A stretch of 19,328 nt of DNA. Origin: Asterionellopsis glacialis (lineage: Eukaryota; Bacillariophyta; Plagiogrammaphyceae; Rhaphoneidales; Asterionellopsidaceae). Within the stretch, counting starts at the first letter, position 1. Each line of letters starts with the position of its first letter. The notes under the pieces were generated by a model. It saw only the letters and a list, made by a program, of their open reading frames with translations. It was not told where the DNA came from and did not search any database. Where the stretch lies: the NCBI GenBank assembly GCA_014885115.2, contig WKLE02000119.1, positions 1 to 19,328 of the forward strand, in the 5' to 3' direction. Below are positions 1 to 8,936 of the stretch, piece after piece. A program made the translations under genes and the position numbers.

Positions 1-2
1 TT

Positions 3-990
3 TGTGGAATAGTTTTATATATTGATGGCACTCACCTTGGTGTTTTTTCATTGGACAGGTTGGAACCTGTAATGAGGTCACTGACAATTTTTAATCAAGC
101 AACTAGGAATCAATGACATGCATGGCATCCAATTGGGTTTATTAATAGGCCAGAAGACAATGATGGAAAAGAGGATGATATTGTGTTAAGAGGCCACAAT
201 ACTAGGAATTATCATAGAGCTAAGATATTAATTCTATCTCATATCAAGCAAGAGCAAAACCGTGGGGCCTAACCACAAATATATGCATTAATGGCAACAT
301 GCATAAGGATTTGGTCTTCAAAATACCTGTGGTTGTTGTTTTAGGTGACTGTGAAGGCTCTGATGATCTATGTTGGAGGTATAAATCCCACTCTGGATTG
401 GTTAAAAGTTTATGCAGAGATTGTGACTTTATTACTGCAGAAGCAGACCCCCCTACTGTTATTTGCAAACCATGAAAAAGGAAGGACCTCTTTGGGGCAA
501 CTGATGATGAGTTACAGGAAATGTCACACTACAAATTAGATAATGCATTTGATGAAATACATATGGTAGATAATGAACAAGGGATATCAGGAGCAACACC
601 ACCTGAAATGTTGTATTGGCTAGATGCTGGGTTGAAAAAACAGTGTACCGGTTTTTTGTATAATGAAATTCTTGGAAAAGCAAGTAAACGGAGGACTGCA
701 TTTGATTCTGTCCTGGCCAAAATTTCTCAACAATGTGGACATCAAACTGACCATGACATGCCAATTGTTATATTCAGTAATGGCTATGCAAAATTGGTGG
801 CTAGCACAATCAAGTCATCTGAATATACTGGTTTAATGTTAGCCTGCATTTTGACCTGGCATACTTATGCTGGCAAAGGTGTATTTGCTAATAACATGTA
901 TCATGAAAAAGGGTACTTATCACAGACTATATGGATTTGATGGAAATGATGCTTTGTCTTGATTGTTGGATGAAAAATGGACCCAAATTA
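3..990 (+). pseudogene. Decayed CACTA/Plavaka-like DNA transposase relic, 5' end cut by window edge
   Basis: A coding relic that can be followed across two frames. From base 3 it reads LYIDGTHLGVFSLDRLEPV, then HAWHPIGFINRPEDN, with an in-frame TGA at 114-116. The frame shifts at about 260. It then reads FKIPVVVVLGDCEGSDDLC, a Cys pair (LCRDC), a TGA at 473-475, an uninterrupted stretch from 521 to 940 including GHQTDHDMP, and another frame change at about 925. The order of an Asp-containing 'D-T/H' block, a 'P.....LGYI'-like block, a 'GD.EG.D.LC' block and a C..C pair matches my recollection of the large Plavaka/CACTA-type transposase family, which is multi-copy in diatoms. The role would be cut-and-paste transposition, but this copy cannot be functional. 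The stops and shifts are seen directly; the family name is from memory. It could instead be another large DDE transposase superfamily. Confidence 0.55.
903..990 (+). repeat. Direct repeat copy 1 (partner at 1430-1517)
   Basis: About 88 bp is repeated 527 bp downstream. The core 923-973 is identical over 51 bases to 1450-1500, and similarity continues on both sides (poly-A/GAG upstream, ATGGACC downstream). It lies in the transposase relic and abuts the 3' end of the minus-strand retrotransposon relic. Confidence 0.85.
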
Positions 991-1172
991 TTAATAATAA
1001 ACTCTAAACTGTAATTAAACTACTGAGCGCTACTAAAATAATTGGCTTTGTGTCATCCGAGTCATGCCATATGGGTAACCCGGCGCACACAGGTTTGTTA
1101 TTGATCTCTTTCATTTAAAGAGACAATATCAGCCTCATGAGATTGTTATCCAATCCCAGTTGCTGAAAAAGG

Positions 1173-1425
1173 TCATTCGTCCATTGCTACTAATGCTGTC
1201 TGTAGATTCTCATACCAGGCTCTCAGCATATGAATTGAGTCATTTACTCTATCACTCACTGATCTCGTAACATATCTCCATTGAATTTTTGCTGGAAAAC
1301 TGTGTCTTCTATCATACTCCTGTCTCACTTTTGCTTTCATATTATCCAGTGTTATGGTTGCTTCTTCTTTCTTGTTGTGTCCATAAATATCCTTGTTGCA
1401 ACATTTCCATGTCAAAAACACTATT
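1173..1425 (-). pseudogene. Extreme C-terminus of a non-LTR retrotransposon-type ORF
   Basis: On the minus strand about 83 codons are open from 1425 to a stop at 1173-1175. The reading starts FLTWKCCNKDIYGHNKKEE and ends near AWYENLQTAL. The W..CNKDIYGH block resembles the 'W..RN..HG' block that, as I recall, ends RNase H-bearing LINE-like polyproteins in diatoms. It reads on naturally from the relic at 1800-2690, whose last residues are KLTWSKMIIQGLHESIF. The two pieces look like one protein split by the plus-strand segment 1430-1800. The role in an intact element would be the tail after RNase H. It is clearly non-functional here. 991-1172 would be its 3' untranslated region; no poly-T tract marking a poly(A) tail is seen at the left junction. 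Confidence 0.5.
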
Positions 1426-1429
1426 TTGT

Positions 1430-1517
1430 GTAAAAAAGAGCACTAATTACAGACTATATGGATTTGATGGAAATGATGCTTTGTCTTGATTGTTGGATGA
1501 AGAGTGGACCAAAATTT
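1430..1517 (+). repeat. Direct repeat copy 2 (partner at 903-990)
   Basis: Bases 1450-1500 are identical to 923-973 (51 bp), with diverged similarity on both sides. At about 88 bp it is long for a target-site duplication. It marks the left boundary of the transposase segment that splits the minus-strand retrotransposon relic. Confidence 0.85.
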
Positions 1518-1610
1518 TTGTCAACAGTAGATGTATATGAGCATTCATTCAGAAAATTAATGGTATTGTATAGCAAATTGGTTGATCGTAAAATTTCATC
1601 AAATAACCCA
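1430..1610 (+). pseudogene. Second fragment of the CACTA/Plavaka-like transposase, starting with the duplicated segment
   Basis: This begins with copy 2 of the ~88-bp repeat and continues with sequence that the first copy lacks: MDLMEMMLCLDCWMKSGPKF, then STVDVYEHSFRKLMVLYSKL. It reads as the natural downstream continuation of the transposase at 3-990, where the first copy degenerates after about 990. Similarity to the expected family fades after about 1600, and 1610-1800 holds only a short unassigned reading frame (a block around QFYSRRQPGPSDLFYF, about 1717-1770). The segment sits between two halves of the minus-strand retrotransposon relic. It is a fragment with no start codon of its own. 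Confidence 0.5.
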
Positions 1611-1799
1611 TATTGTACATTACATCATAAATGTATGGCATTCAACAAAATGTCATAACATAATAATAATAATGTTCTATTTATTAATTGCTGCAGCTAG
1701 TGATAACCTTGGAAACCAATTCTACTCGCGACGACAGCCTGGACCATCAGATTTATTTTACTTCATATTGAATATGTTCAATCCAGTTGAAATTGAAAA

Positions 1800-2690
1800 T
1801 ACTTTCATGTAATCCTTGAATTATCATCTTGCTCCAAGTGAGTTTGTTGTGATATTTCAAATTTATCTTTTTGTTGTATTTGCTTCTTTCTTTGTAATAT
1901 TCCTTCTGTGCTTGTGTCCATCTTTTTGACATCCATCCCTTTAGAACGTGTTCCCAACTGATGGTGTTTTGTTCTTTTACTGCTTCCTGAAGTGTATAAT
2001 CATACTATTCCGGATTCAAAGGAATTTTTGTGCTTTAAAATGTTTCTCTTTTGGACCACTTTAAGAGATTTGTTTGAAGTATCGTCACAACAGGTTTGTA
2101 GGTTTGTTTCTTTCTAAGAGACAACTTAAGATGTAATATCTGTTTCAGAAATTGTGCTCTTTGGGGAGGGTTTGGGCACTGAAAGACATGTGCACAAGAC
2201 TCATCATGTTCAGACTGACAGCTTATGCATTTGGCATTGTTATTCTTTTGATTGGTTTGTGCTCCTACTGTAAGCCACTTGCACGTGAATTGGTGTATGA
2301 ATCTTTTTAAACCTGGGTTTTGTCTTTTCAGGGCTATTTCAAAGGAATATCAGTCAATGGTATCCTATATATTGTGAATCCAGCTGTATCTGTCATTTCT
2401 ATATTTTGTAACAATCTTAAATGTATAGCGTCTTCTATTTGATGTGTCATGTTTGATGTTATTCTCTTGCTCTCTATGATTAGAGACATAATTGTAGTTT
2501 GGAATGGTGGGTAAATTTCTTGACTAGGTATACATGCTTCATATGCAAACTCCACTAGTTCATCTGCAGCTACATTCATCTGTGCTGGATGTGATAAATC
2601 TTCCACTGATTCATGGTCATCTTGATGGCCTTTAATCCATGTCATCAGTATATCTGACTGCATTGTCAACATGGCATGGCGTAAGAGCAA
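1800..2690 (-). pseudogene. Non-LTR retrotransposon relic: RNase H-like and zinc-knuckle region
   Basis: The minus strand is open from 2690 to 2334 and carries TWIKGHQDDHESVEDL followed by LSHPAQMNVAADELVEF. The 'W+KGHQD....L...A..N..AD.LA' pattern is characteristic of RNase H domains of retroelements (the final His/Asp region). After a frameshift at about 2240-2330 a second frame carries KCISCQSEHDESCAHVFQC, a zinc-binding-like C..C...H...C cluster, at about 2229-2175. In-frame stops follow after KWSKRETF and NPE. The frame then continues with ISWEHVLKGWMSKRWTQAQK and KLTWSKMIIQGLHES to about 1803. The upstream reverse transcriptase part is missing: at about 2690 the relic is cut by a plus-strand gene. 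RNase H would remove the RNA strand during element replication. The motif assignment is good; the exact LINE clade is not determined. Confidence 0.6.
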
Positions 2691-3767
2691 TTCTACATGA
2701 AATTTTTAGGGAAATCAAGTTCATTACTTTGCAAGAAGAATTAGATTACTTAGATCAACCCAACAGTATTGGAAATAAAGTGTTAGACATGTTTCCAATA
2801 GCACCTGAAGACAAGTGGATGTTCTGAAGCACTTACAAAGGTGTAGTAAAAAATGTCATAGCTACTAGGCACAATCATGTAAACAATGCTATTCAAAAGA
2901 TTGTTGTTGCTATGTTTATAGATAATGCAGCTAAAAAAAATGAAATGGCATATGATTACAGCAATAAGGTAAACCAAAGCATCATTTATAATAAAGGTGA
3001 AACTAACAGTTCAGATAGGATTACTTTTGACTGCTCAGATGATGCAGACAATGATAATACTTTTGACAACATCCCTGCAGATGAAAGCAAAAGGCCTACT
3101 TTAAGTGGAAGTCAAGGCCAACATCAAAAAGCTTTAGTAACAAGTACTCAATTAGTTGGTAAGTAATTTTTATGTCCAAATAATATGTTATATCTAATTT
3201 TCATTTTTTTTATTATTTTGTAAGAAACTTACTATGATATGTACCTACACGACATCATGGCCAAAAGAAACAATCAATATAATGCCTACTATTTTTTATG
3301 ATTGTATTTTGAGATGTGTTGTTGGCCAGTCCAAATGGAAACGTCTTATTAGACAAAATAAGCCTATCAGTAACTTAGTGTCAGCATCAGATGAGGCATT
3401 TGTATTATTGTTGCTTTTAAATAGTTGGAAGAGATGGGAATTTATATTCCAACATAATACCACTAATTCAAGAAAAGTCAAAGCACGCCATACCAAAGAC
3501 CAACATGAAGGCAACACAAGTTTTAATGGATGGACTACTGCAGGACTTCTTAATTACAATAGCCTTATTTATGATGTAATCAAAGACAGAAAGGAAAATG
3601 AAGTTTTTGACAGATTCCACATCACAAGTTTGACCCAAAAGTGCTTGCCTCAGTGGAATGGTAAACATAAGTTACAAGTTTTGAGTGAAGATGCTAAGCA
3701 ATGTAAGCAAATTGTTGTCTTTAATAGATACAGGGAGAGTGAAAATGATTTTTATGATAGGCTTTAA
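2680..3767 (+). pseudogene. Two-exon degenerate gene of an unclassified, probably transposon-associated family
   Basis: Exon 1 (about 2680-3158) reads RAILHEIFREIKFITLQEEL, ..GNKVLDMFPIAPEDKWMF, a TGA at 2825-2827 where a Trp would fit, then YKGVVKNVIATRHNHVNNAI and an acidic Ser/Asp-rich stretch. A phase-1 intron at 3159-3224 joins it to exon 2, which begins ETYYDMYLHDIMAKRNNQYN. The frame shifts near 3290-3315, and 3300-3767 is open with VVGQSKWKRLIRQNKPIS, SASDEAFVLLLLLNSWKRWE and a FNGWTTAGLLNYNSLI motif. I recall proteins with this 'SDEAF.LL..NSW.+W ... GW...GL..YN' layout as multi-copy in diatoms, with no assigned function that I know. Coding may have continued past the TAA at 3765 through an A-run. 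It shares the GW motif with the gene at 7242-8801. Confidence 0.5.
3159..3224 (+). other. Spliceosomal intron (66 bp) in the 2680-3767 gene
   Basis: Donor GTAAGT at 3159-3164, T-rich tract at about 3199-3219, acceptor TTTTGTAAG ending at 3224. Removing it joins phase 1 to phase 1: G plus AA gives GAA, and the reading continues QLV-ETYYDMY without a stop. Without splicing the frame stops at 3164-3166. Confidence 0.65.
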
Positions 3768-4029
3768 AAAAAAATTAAAATGAACAAGAAGACAATCAAG
3801 CCAAGCAACTCTTCCAGCCATCACCCTCTTGGTCAACTAATACAAAACCATAAGGAAATGACCAGATACCCAAATTGTACTGCCTTTCACCAGTTGTTAT
3901 GGTAGATTACCACCCCTTATCTTTATTGTCATGAGAGGAGGATAGTTCTTGAAGGGTAAAGCGGCACTTTCTAGTAACATATGCAAACATTTGCGGAAGA
4001 TTGATAGTACGGCATTGACTTCAAGGAAG
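3768..4029. other. No supported gene; probable decayed 3' part of the preceding gene
   Basis: This starts with an A-run (3767-3775). In one plus frame NEQEDNQAKQLFQPSPSWST can be read directly after it, which would fit the tail of the 2680-3767 gene after a homopolymer frameshift; it stops soon afterwards. Nothing recognisable is seen in the rest. It separates convergent relics. Confidence 0.3.
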
Positions 4030-5870
4030 AAAGATCAGAGACAGTGGAGTGGGAACTGGTATATTATCGTATGAATAAAATATTGAACCCTCAAATATTT
4101 CGGGATCAGCAATAAATTCATCTTCATCTATCTCATAATCACTGTTGATATCACTAAAATTATTCCAGTCTTTGATAAGTTTATCAGCTGTTAGCATGTT
4201 GCTATACTTTTTCTACTGATTTTCTATATTCAATTCCATCATTAATCGACAGGCCTTCATTTTGGATGATTAGCATAGTGATTTTGATCTCCATCTAGTT
4301 GGCATACAGTTTTCCAGCAATACTCTCTTCTTGATCCCCTTCTTATTAGATGAACGTTTTAAATGGTTTTGACAATTCTTGTGAATTTTCCTACAACTCT
4401 TGTCCTTTGTTACAATAACATAACTCTCAAACATACACAGGACCGGCCCATCCTCTACTGTCCACCAAATGGAAGATTATTCATCCAAACAAATGTAGAA
4501 AACACTATCCTTTTGATCAACACCATCACTCATACAGTACAATATTGTTTCACCCTGGTTAGAAAATCTATACTGTCCCTTGATGACAGTATCGTACCAT
4601 CTAAGTTCAGCTTGACCAATGCTTTGAATTCTCACATCTCTCCAGTATTCACAAACTGCATTTTCTATGAACAACTTTGTATCCTTTTGCGAGAACAATT
4701 GGTATAGATGATCCATCAATTTTGAGCATTGTCTGCTTGAAGTAATATTCTGTAGTGTTATTTGTGTCACAAAAATAGCTTCAATGCAAAATCGTCATGG
4801 AATTATTCCTGTCAGCAATGCTATGACAACAATATTATATGTGATAAAAGGTCACCAGCTCCACACAAACCTCCATTGGAAATTTTATTTGACATTTTTC
4901 CACAAGACTTTGTATTGTAAGATCTTCCTGGAATTGAGCAATTGCCAGAATGTGTACCAAATCATGTATTGACTTGATTACCACTGTTGCATGAAAGGGT
5001 TTGCCTAAACTTGGTTGAAACCATCTATAAGGACCACCTGATATTGTACCATAATGTTTTATGCTTTCTTTTAAATAAGCAATAGTTGTTGGAACATCTC
5101 CAACCTGTCCAATTTGCAAAGATAGTAAAATTGAGTTTCTAGCCATGCCACCTGACTTGGAGTCCAGATAATTGTATACAACATGTCAGAAATATTGTAC
5201 AGTGTCCTAGGTGTTTTCGGAAGCCATCCAAGTATGGTGGAAGCATATAATGAATAAAAGCCATGACACTTGTCCAAAAAGGGAGCAAGTGCCTTGTAAT
5301 GTTAACCATCAGTCAGCGTTACCAAATGATTGGATCCATCAAAAATGTACATCAAACTGTCAGGTTGCAATTGTGTTCCCAAGCACTTATTGATGAAAAC
5401 AGTGAGTTCCTTTTTTATATCATCAAATGCTCCAAGTCTATGAACACCATCTCACAAACATTTACCAGAATATCCTCCAATGTGCACCCATCTATAATTA
5501 TCATGATCTGTATTGACAGCTTCGGGGTTGTTTTTGTTGTACGTTTCAACTTCTTGTCAAAGCTGATCTATTCTAAGTTGGGTTCTTAGCCAGCGTTGTT
5601 TGGTTGTCAATGCAGATATATTTGAAACCCTTAAAAGGATGCAACTGTTGTTTTTTCCTAAATTATGTGAGGAGGAATCGTCTTTAGTATGTACCTCCTC
5701 ATTGTTTGAATGTTGTGAAGTATGGTTCCAATCAAACAAAAAGAAACATTGTAATTTTGTGTAGTGTCTTGGTCATTGCCAAGTTTGATGTGCACATTCA
5801 AATGGACGGTTGGCAAACCACCAGTTAATCCTATGGATAAATTTGAAATAATATTTTCTGTCTCTGACAA
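4030..5870 (-). pseudogene. Long unrecognised minus-strand coding relic
   Basis: Read right to left. One frame runs from 5739 to about 5080 with only three in-frame stops, including TKQRWLRTQLRIDQL, YNKNNPEAVNTDHDNYRWVH, CLGTQLQPDSLMYIFDGSNH and PSQVAWLETQFYYLCKLDRL. It slips near 5100 into a second frame (5146-4835) with GDVPTTIAYLKESIKHYGTI, SGGPYRWFQPSLGKPFHAT and FPMEVCVELVTFYHI. A third frame is followed from 4770 to a TGA near 4030, with stops near 4467, 4276 and 4225. It contains EYWRDVRI, a basic stretch KSCRKIHKNCQNHLKRSSN and an acidic C-terminus NSDYEIDEDEFIADPEIFEG. A short adjacent frame (5870-5658) contains SNLSIGLTGGLPTVHLNVHI. Coherent composition over about 1.7 kb with few stops argues for a former protein of at least 550 residues. 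I do not recognise the family and assign no function. Confidence 0.45.
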
Positions 5871-5897
5871 AAAAATATAGTTGCCAAATTTCTGTTT

Positions 5898-6194
5898 TCA
5901 TAAGGAGAGTGCAAAGAATTGGATGACATTCTTGTTGGAGAATGGAATCCTCTCAAATTCATAGGATGACTTAGAAACAAGAATATTGACAATTTTTGTA
6001 AGCCTTGGAGCAATTGATGCAGTATCTTGTGATAAATTAGTATTCAAATTCGAACCAGGGACATTATCATGTTTTGTCATAATCTTTGGAAGATAGACAT
6101 TTTCATTGATGGAATTGTCTGTAGTATTCTGTGGTGAAAAAATCAGATCAAGCCTCTTTGATCTGCGGTCATGGTACAAGACTATTGATGACAA
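5898..6194 (-). pseudogene. Unrecognised 98-codon minus-strand fragment
   Basis: Open minus-strand frame lying between the helicase-like fragment and the long unrecognised relic, in the same direction. It starts MSSIVLYHDRRSKRLDLIF and is polar in composition. It is best read as another piece of the same decayed gene or element; by itself it supports no function. The frame differs from its neighbours, so indels must lie at about 5880-5900 and 6195-6250 if it belongs with them. Confidence 0.3.
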
Positions 6195-6251
6195 TTCTAT
6201 GAATGTGGCAATAGTATTGATATCTGATGCCTTTCTGTTGCTTAATGCAAA

Positions 6252-6680
6252 TCAGTTCATGATAAAAATTGGTGTGTGATTGATATAGTCTTTGTTAGGT
6301 AGGTAGAGAAGTATTTTTTTCTCAAAGGATAAATTGACCAAATAGCAATTGGATATAAAATCATCAAGCTCCAATGGATGAATTGTATAATGCAGATGCC
6401 GATCAAGGCTTTGTAATAGATGTACTTGATCAATGCAACCAAAAATGAGGTGTACACCATGACTTAATTTTATCCCACGCTTGTTTAGTCCACCCAAAGC
6501 ACCCACCAAATACCAAAAGTGTGTCTCTTCTTTTACAGCAACATCCATCTCTTCGATTACAAGAATCCCGACTGTTTTTTTTTTGGCCCATATCATTTTC
6601 TTCTTCGTTTTGATGTTTCAATACAAAGAAATAACATAGTCGTAAGCTGAAGATATTGTGGAATTGTAGTTGTGAGCTTT
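6252..6680 (-). pseudogene. Fragment resembling the Walker-B to motif-III region of a PIF1-type helicase, decayed
   Basis: The minus strand reads KKTVGILVIEEMDVAVKEET, then about 25 residues, then GVHLIFGCIDQVHLLQSLD. In PIF1-like helicases (including those of Helitron-type elements) the Walker-B strand 'LVIDEISF' is followed about 30 residues later by 'GGVHVIF.GDF.QL.P'. The spacing and hydrophobic pattern agree, but key residues are altered (EE for DE, GCIDQV for GDFRQ), and no Walker A is found upstream. In-frame sequence extends upstream to about 6680 with a stop in between. If correct, the ancestral protein was an ATP-dependent 5'-3' DNA helicase. The match is by pattern only, so this is tentative. 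The upstream part overlaps a local duplication. Confidence 0.3.
6542..6597. repeat. Direct repeat copy 1 (partner 6718-6772)
   Basis: CATCCATCTCT, GATTACAAGAATC and a long T-run followed by GGCCCATATCATTT occur again 176 bp downstream, with only a few substitutions. In copy 1 the T-run is longer. It encodes (minus strand) the start of the helicase-like fragment. Confidence 0.8.
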
Positions 6681-6700
6681 CACCATGACAAATTCTTTAT

Positions 6701-6717
6701 GTTGTTGTTGTTGTTGT
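6701..6717. repeat. GTT microsatellite
   Basis: Short run of GTT triplets directly abutting the second copy of the 55-bp repeat. Confidence 0.75.
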
Positions 6718-6772
6718 CATCCATCTCTTTGATTACAAGAATCTGACAGTTTTTTTTTGGCCCATATCATTT
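6718..6772. repeat. Direct repeat copy 2 (partner 6542-6597)
   Basis: About 55 bp at roughly 90% identity to 6542-6597, preceded by a GTT-triplet run. It may be a local duplication, possibly mediated by the simple repeat. Confidence 0.8.
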
Positions 6773-6779
6773 GTTCTTT

Positions 6780-7241
6780 GCTGCTCAGTTAATTCTGGTA
6801 GTAGTTTGCACATGTGCAAAATCCCGGTAGGTATTATACATAGCAACATACAGTACCAGGTAGATATTAAGTTGAAGTTTCTTCTGATTGTGGATTTCTA
6901 AGTAGGAATAGTACCAGATATTAAGGGGGGATATGTATTACTACTCAATTTTTTATCATAATGAGTGAACTAATATACAATGAAGAGTGCAACATAAGAA
7001 GATGAATACCAACAATACAAAAATGAAAACCATGAATATACAAAATGAGTATAAGTATGATACAACAAGAAAAAGTATAAGTATTCAAAAATAGAAATAC
7101 AACTAGACAACAGGATGTTTTGTGGGGAAATGTGTTTTTGCTTATTTTTACTAGAGAAAAATACACAACGTAGAATGAAAACAAAGTGAACAAATTACCC
7201 AAAACAAAGCACTCAAAAGTAGTGGTTGTGCAAAGAAAAAG
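6780..7241. other. Non-coding, A-rich upstream region of the 7242 gene
   Basis: No coding pattern is seen on either strand. It contains CCGGTAGGTATTATAC and AGTACCAGGTAG motifs at 6820-6870, weakly resembling the GTACC-rich stretch at 9590-9790, so these could be diverged ends of one element; the similarity is too weak to call. 6960-7200 is A-rich on the plus strand and is the presumptive 5' region of the following gene. Confidence 0.3.
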
Positions 7242-8801
7242 ATGCAAGTATCACCTACAACAAGATTCAAAAAGGGTAAGTTGTCAAACATTGAAGGATC
7301 AATGCCAGCAACGACAGATACATCAATAGTATCTTCAGTAATTGGGGGTGATAGTGATGCTGAGGAGAACCAAGAAGAAGATGTTATTGTGGAGGTGGAG
7401 CAAGGTCCAAAAAGAAAGACACCAGTGGGTTTGCCAAGTACAGCATCTAAGGCAACAAAACGAAAAAAGCTAATTTTAGCACATGAAAAATGGAACACAG
7501 AGGCAGAAAATAATTTTTAAAAAAGACAAAGACTGTAGGAAAAAAGAAAAGTACAATGGATGTTACACCTGATTCAGAAGAGGATGAGATGATGCTGGTG
7601 GATGACATGATGGTTGAGGATATTGATAACTATGTTAGAGTATTTTTAGACAAACCAGATAAAAACAGCACTGTTACTGTCAATAGTTACAGAAAATATA
7701 TACAATATGTGATTGAGAGTAAAAATAGGCCGGATATGAGAGTACAGAATATAAGCAGTTATTGAAAAAAAAAGGGAAGAGGAGGATGCACAGGGCAAAT
7801 TAGGTGAAACTATGTTGGCAAAAGTGAAGAGTACTGTTGGTACGTATGCTATGATGGGTAAGTGGGTATTCTTTCCTACAATGGCTGTTTGTAAGGCACA
7901 TGGGAAATCAATGAGTGTAGCACAATTGTTCCATACCTGTGCTTTTGCAAAAGATGTTTTAGATGAATTCATGAAAGAGGAATGGCCAGATAGTGAAAGT
8001 TGGAAGCAAACGGATGTTTGGGAAGGAAAGTTGAGTTTATGTGAGGTAGAAAAGGAGGCGGTGGAATTTCTACAACACTCCCGTAATCAGACTGGTCAGA
8101 GAATTAAGGTGACATTATTGCAATTCTTACAGTTACCATATGAAGGTATAACAGAGAAACAGAAATTGGAAGCAATGATGTATACAATGAGTCAAAAGGG
8201 GAGAGGTGATGTAGATGCTTTGAGGAAATGTTTACCATACTTAGCATCATTTTTTACAGAAAAGGAAGGTCATAGCGCCTACAATTATTTGGCACGTAGC
8301 AACCTATTGCAAAGAAGCAAGAAATTTCATTTAAATGTAGAGCTAGATGAACTTAACGGAACAACCTTAGCACAGAAGATGACCTCTAAAAGTTTTGTGT
8401 ACATCCAAATGGTCATCTATAACAACATTATTGAGGATGAGGATGGAGAATTGGTATTTAAACCAGTTATTGATAAGTTGAGATTTACTAATAATGATAC
8501 AAAAAGGAATGGAGGTTGGTCAGTAGAGGGATTGCAGTATTATACCAATATGGTGAATGAAGATATTGGGTGGAAAAAGGAGTACAATAAAAAATACAAG
8601 AACATGGAGGAAAGGCCAGATTATTTTAATTATGAATTAGAGGTTAAACCATGCAAGAAACAAGGAAAAACAGAAAAAATAGGAGAAAAGCAAGTTAGTG
8701 CTGAAGAACCAGTTGTTTGTGACCTTAAATTTGATGATGATGATGACATGATCTCATTTGAGGTGGCAAATAGTATTATGTCGGGAAAAAAGAAAGTGTA
8801 G
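7242..8801 (+). CDS. Unclassified nuclear-type protein, transposon-associated family; 3' frame intact (329 codons), 5' part frameshifted
   Basis: Part 1 (7242-7520) is charged and low-complexity (TTRFKKGKLSNIEG, ENQEEDVIVEVEQ, PKRKTPVG and a TKRKK basic patch that could be a nuclear localisation signal). It stops at TAA 7518-7520 in a T/A homopolymer. A frame one base back continues LKKTKTVGKKKSTM and an acidic segment to 7765. A further frame change in an A-run (about 7750-7775) leads to KREEEDAQGKLGETM and the open frame 7812-8801. That frame carries VGTYAMMGKWVFFPTMAVCK, YLASFFTEKEGHSAYNYLA, a K-R-F-T...GGWSVEGLQYYTNMVNED motif and a strongly acidic C-terminus (FDDDDDMISFEV). The GW motif resembles that at about 3525-3570, suggesting a distant paralogue of the 2680-3767 gene. 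Function unknown. Either a decaying gene, or one whose homopolymer shifts are sequencing errors. Confidence 0.5.
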
Positions 8802-8936
8802 AAGAGAACACATAAAAAAAATAGTACTAGTAGAAATCAGTGAATTTTGTAAATAACCGAAGAAAATTTTTTACATAAAAACAATAGTAATTTATGTTTT
8901 AAAATACAACCTCATAATAATACTTTGTGTTTTCAA

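Noticed and set aside
903..1517. The 88-bp duplication as a simple target-site duplication of one insertion
   Set aside because: It is much longer than usual target duplications, and the retrotransposon protein continues beyond the second copy, so a single clean insertion does not fit.
100..3300. Repeated TGA codons at positions that look conserved (114, 473, 2825, and 16651), suggesting TGA recoding as Trp
   Set aside because: TAA and TAG also interrupt the same relics, frameshifts occur nearby, the intact frames use TGG normally, and the phosphatase needs no recoding. Ordinary decay explains it.
6701..6717. GTT triplets as a tandem array of functional interest
   Set aside because: Only about five units, with no other spaced repeats; a simple microsatellite.
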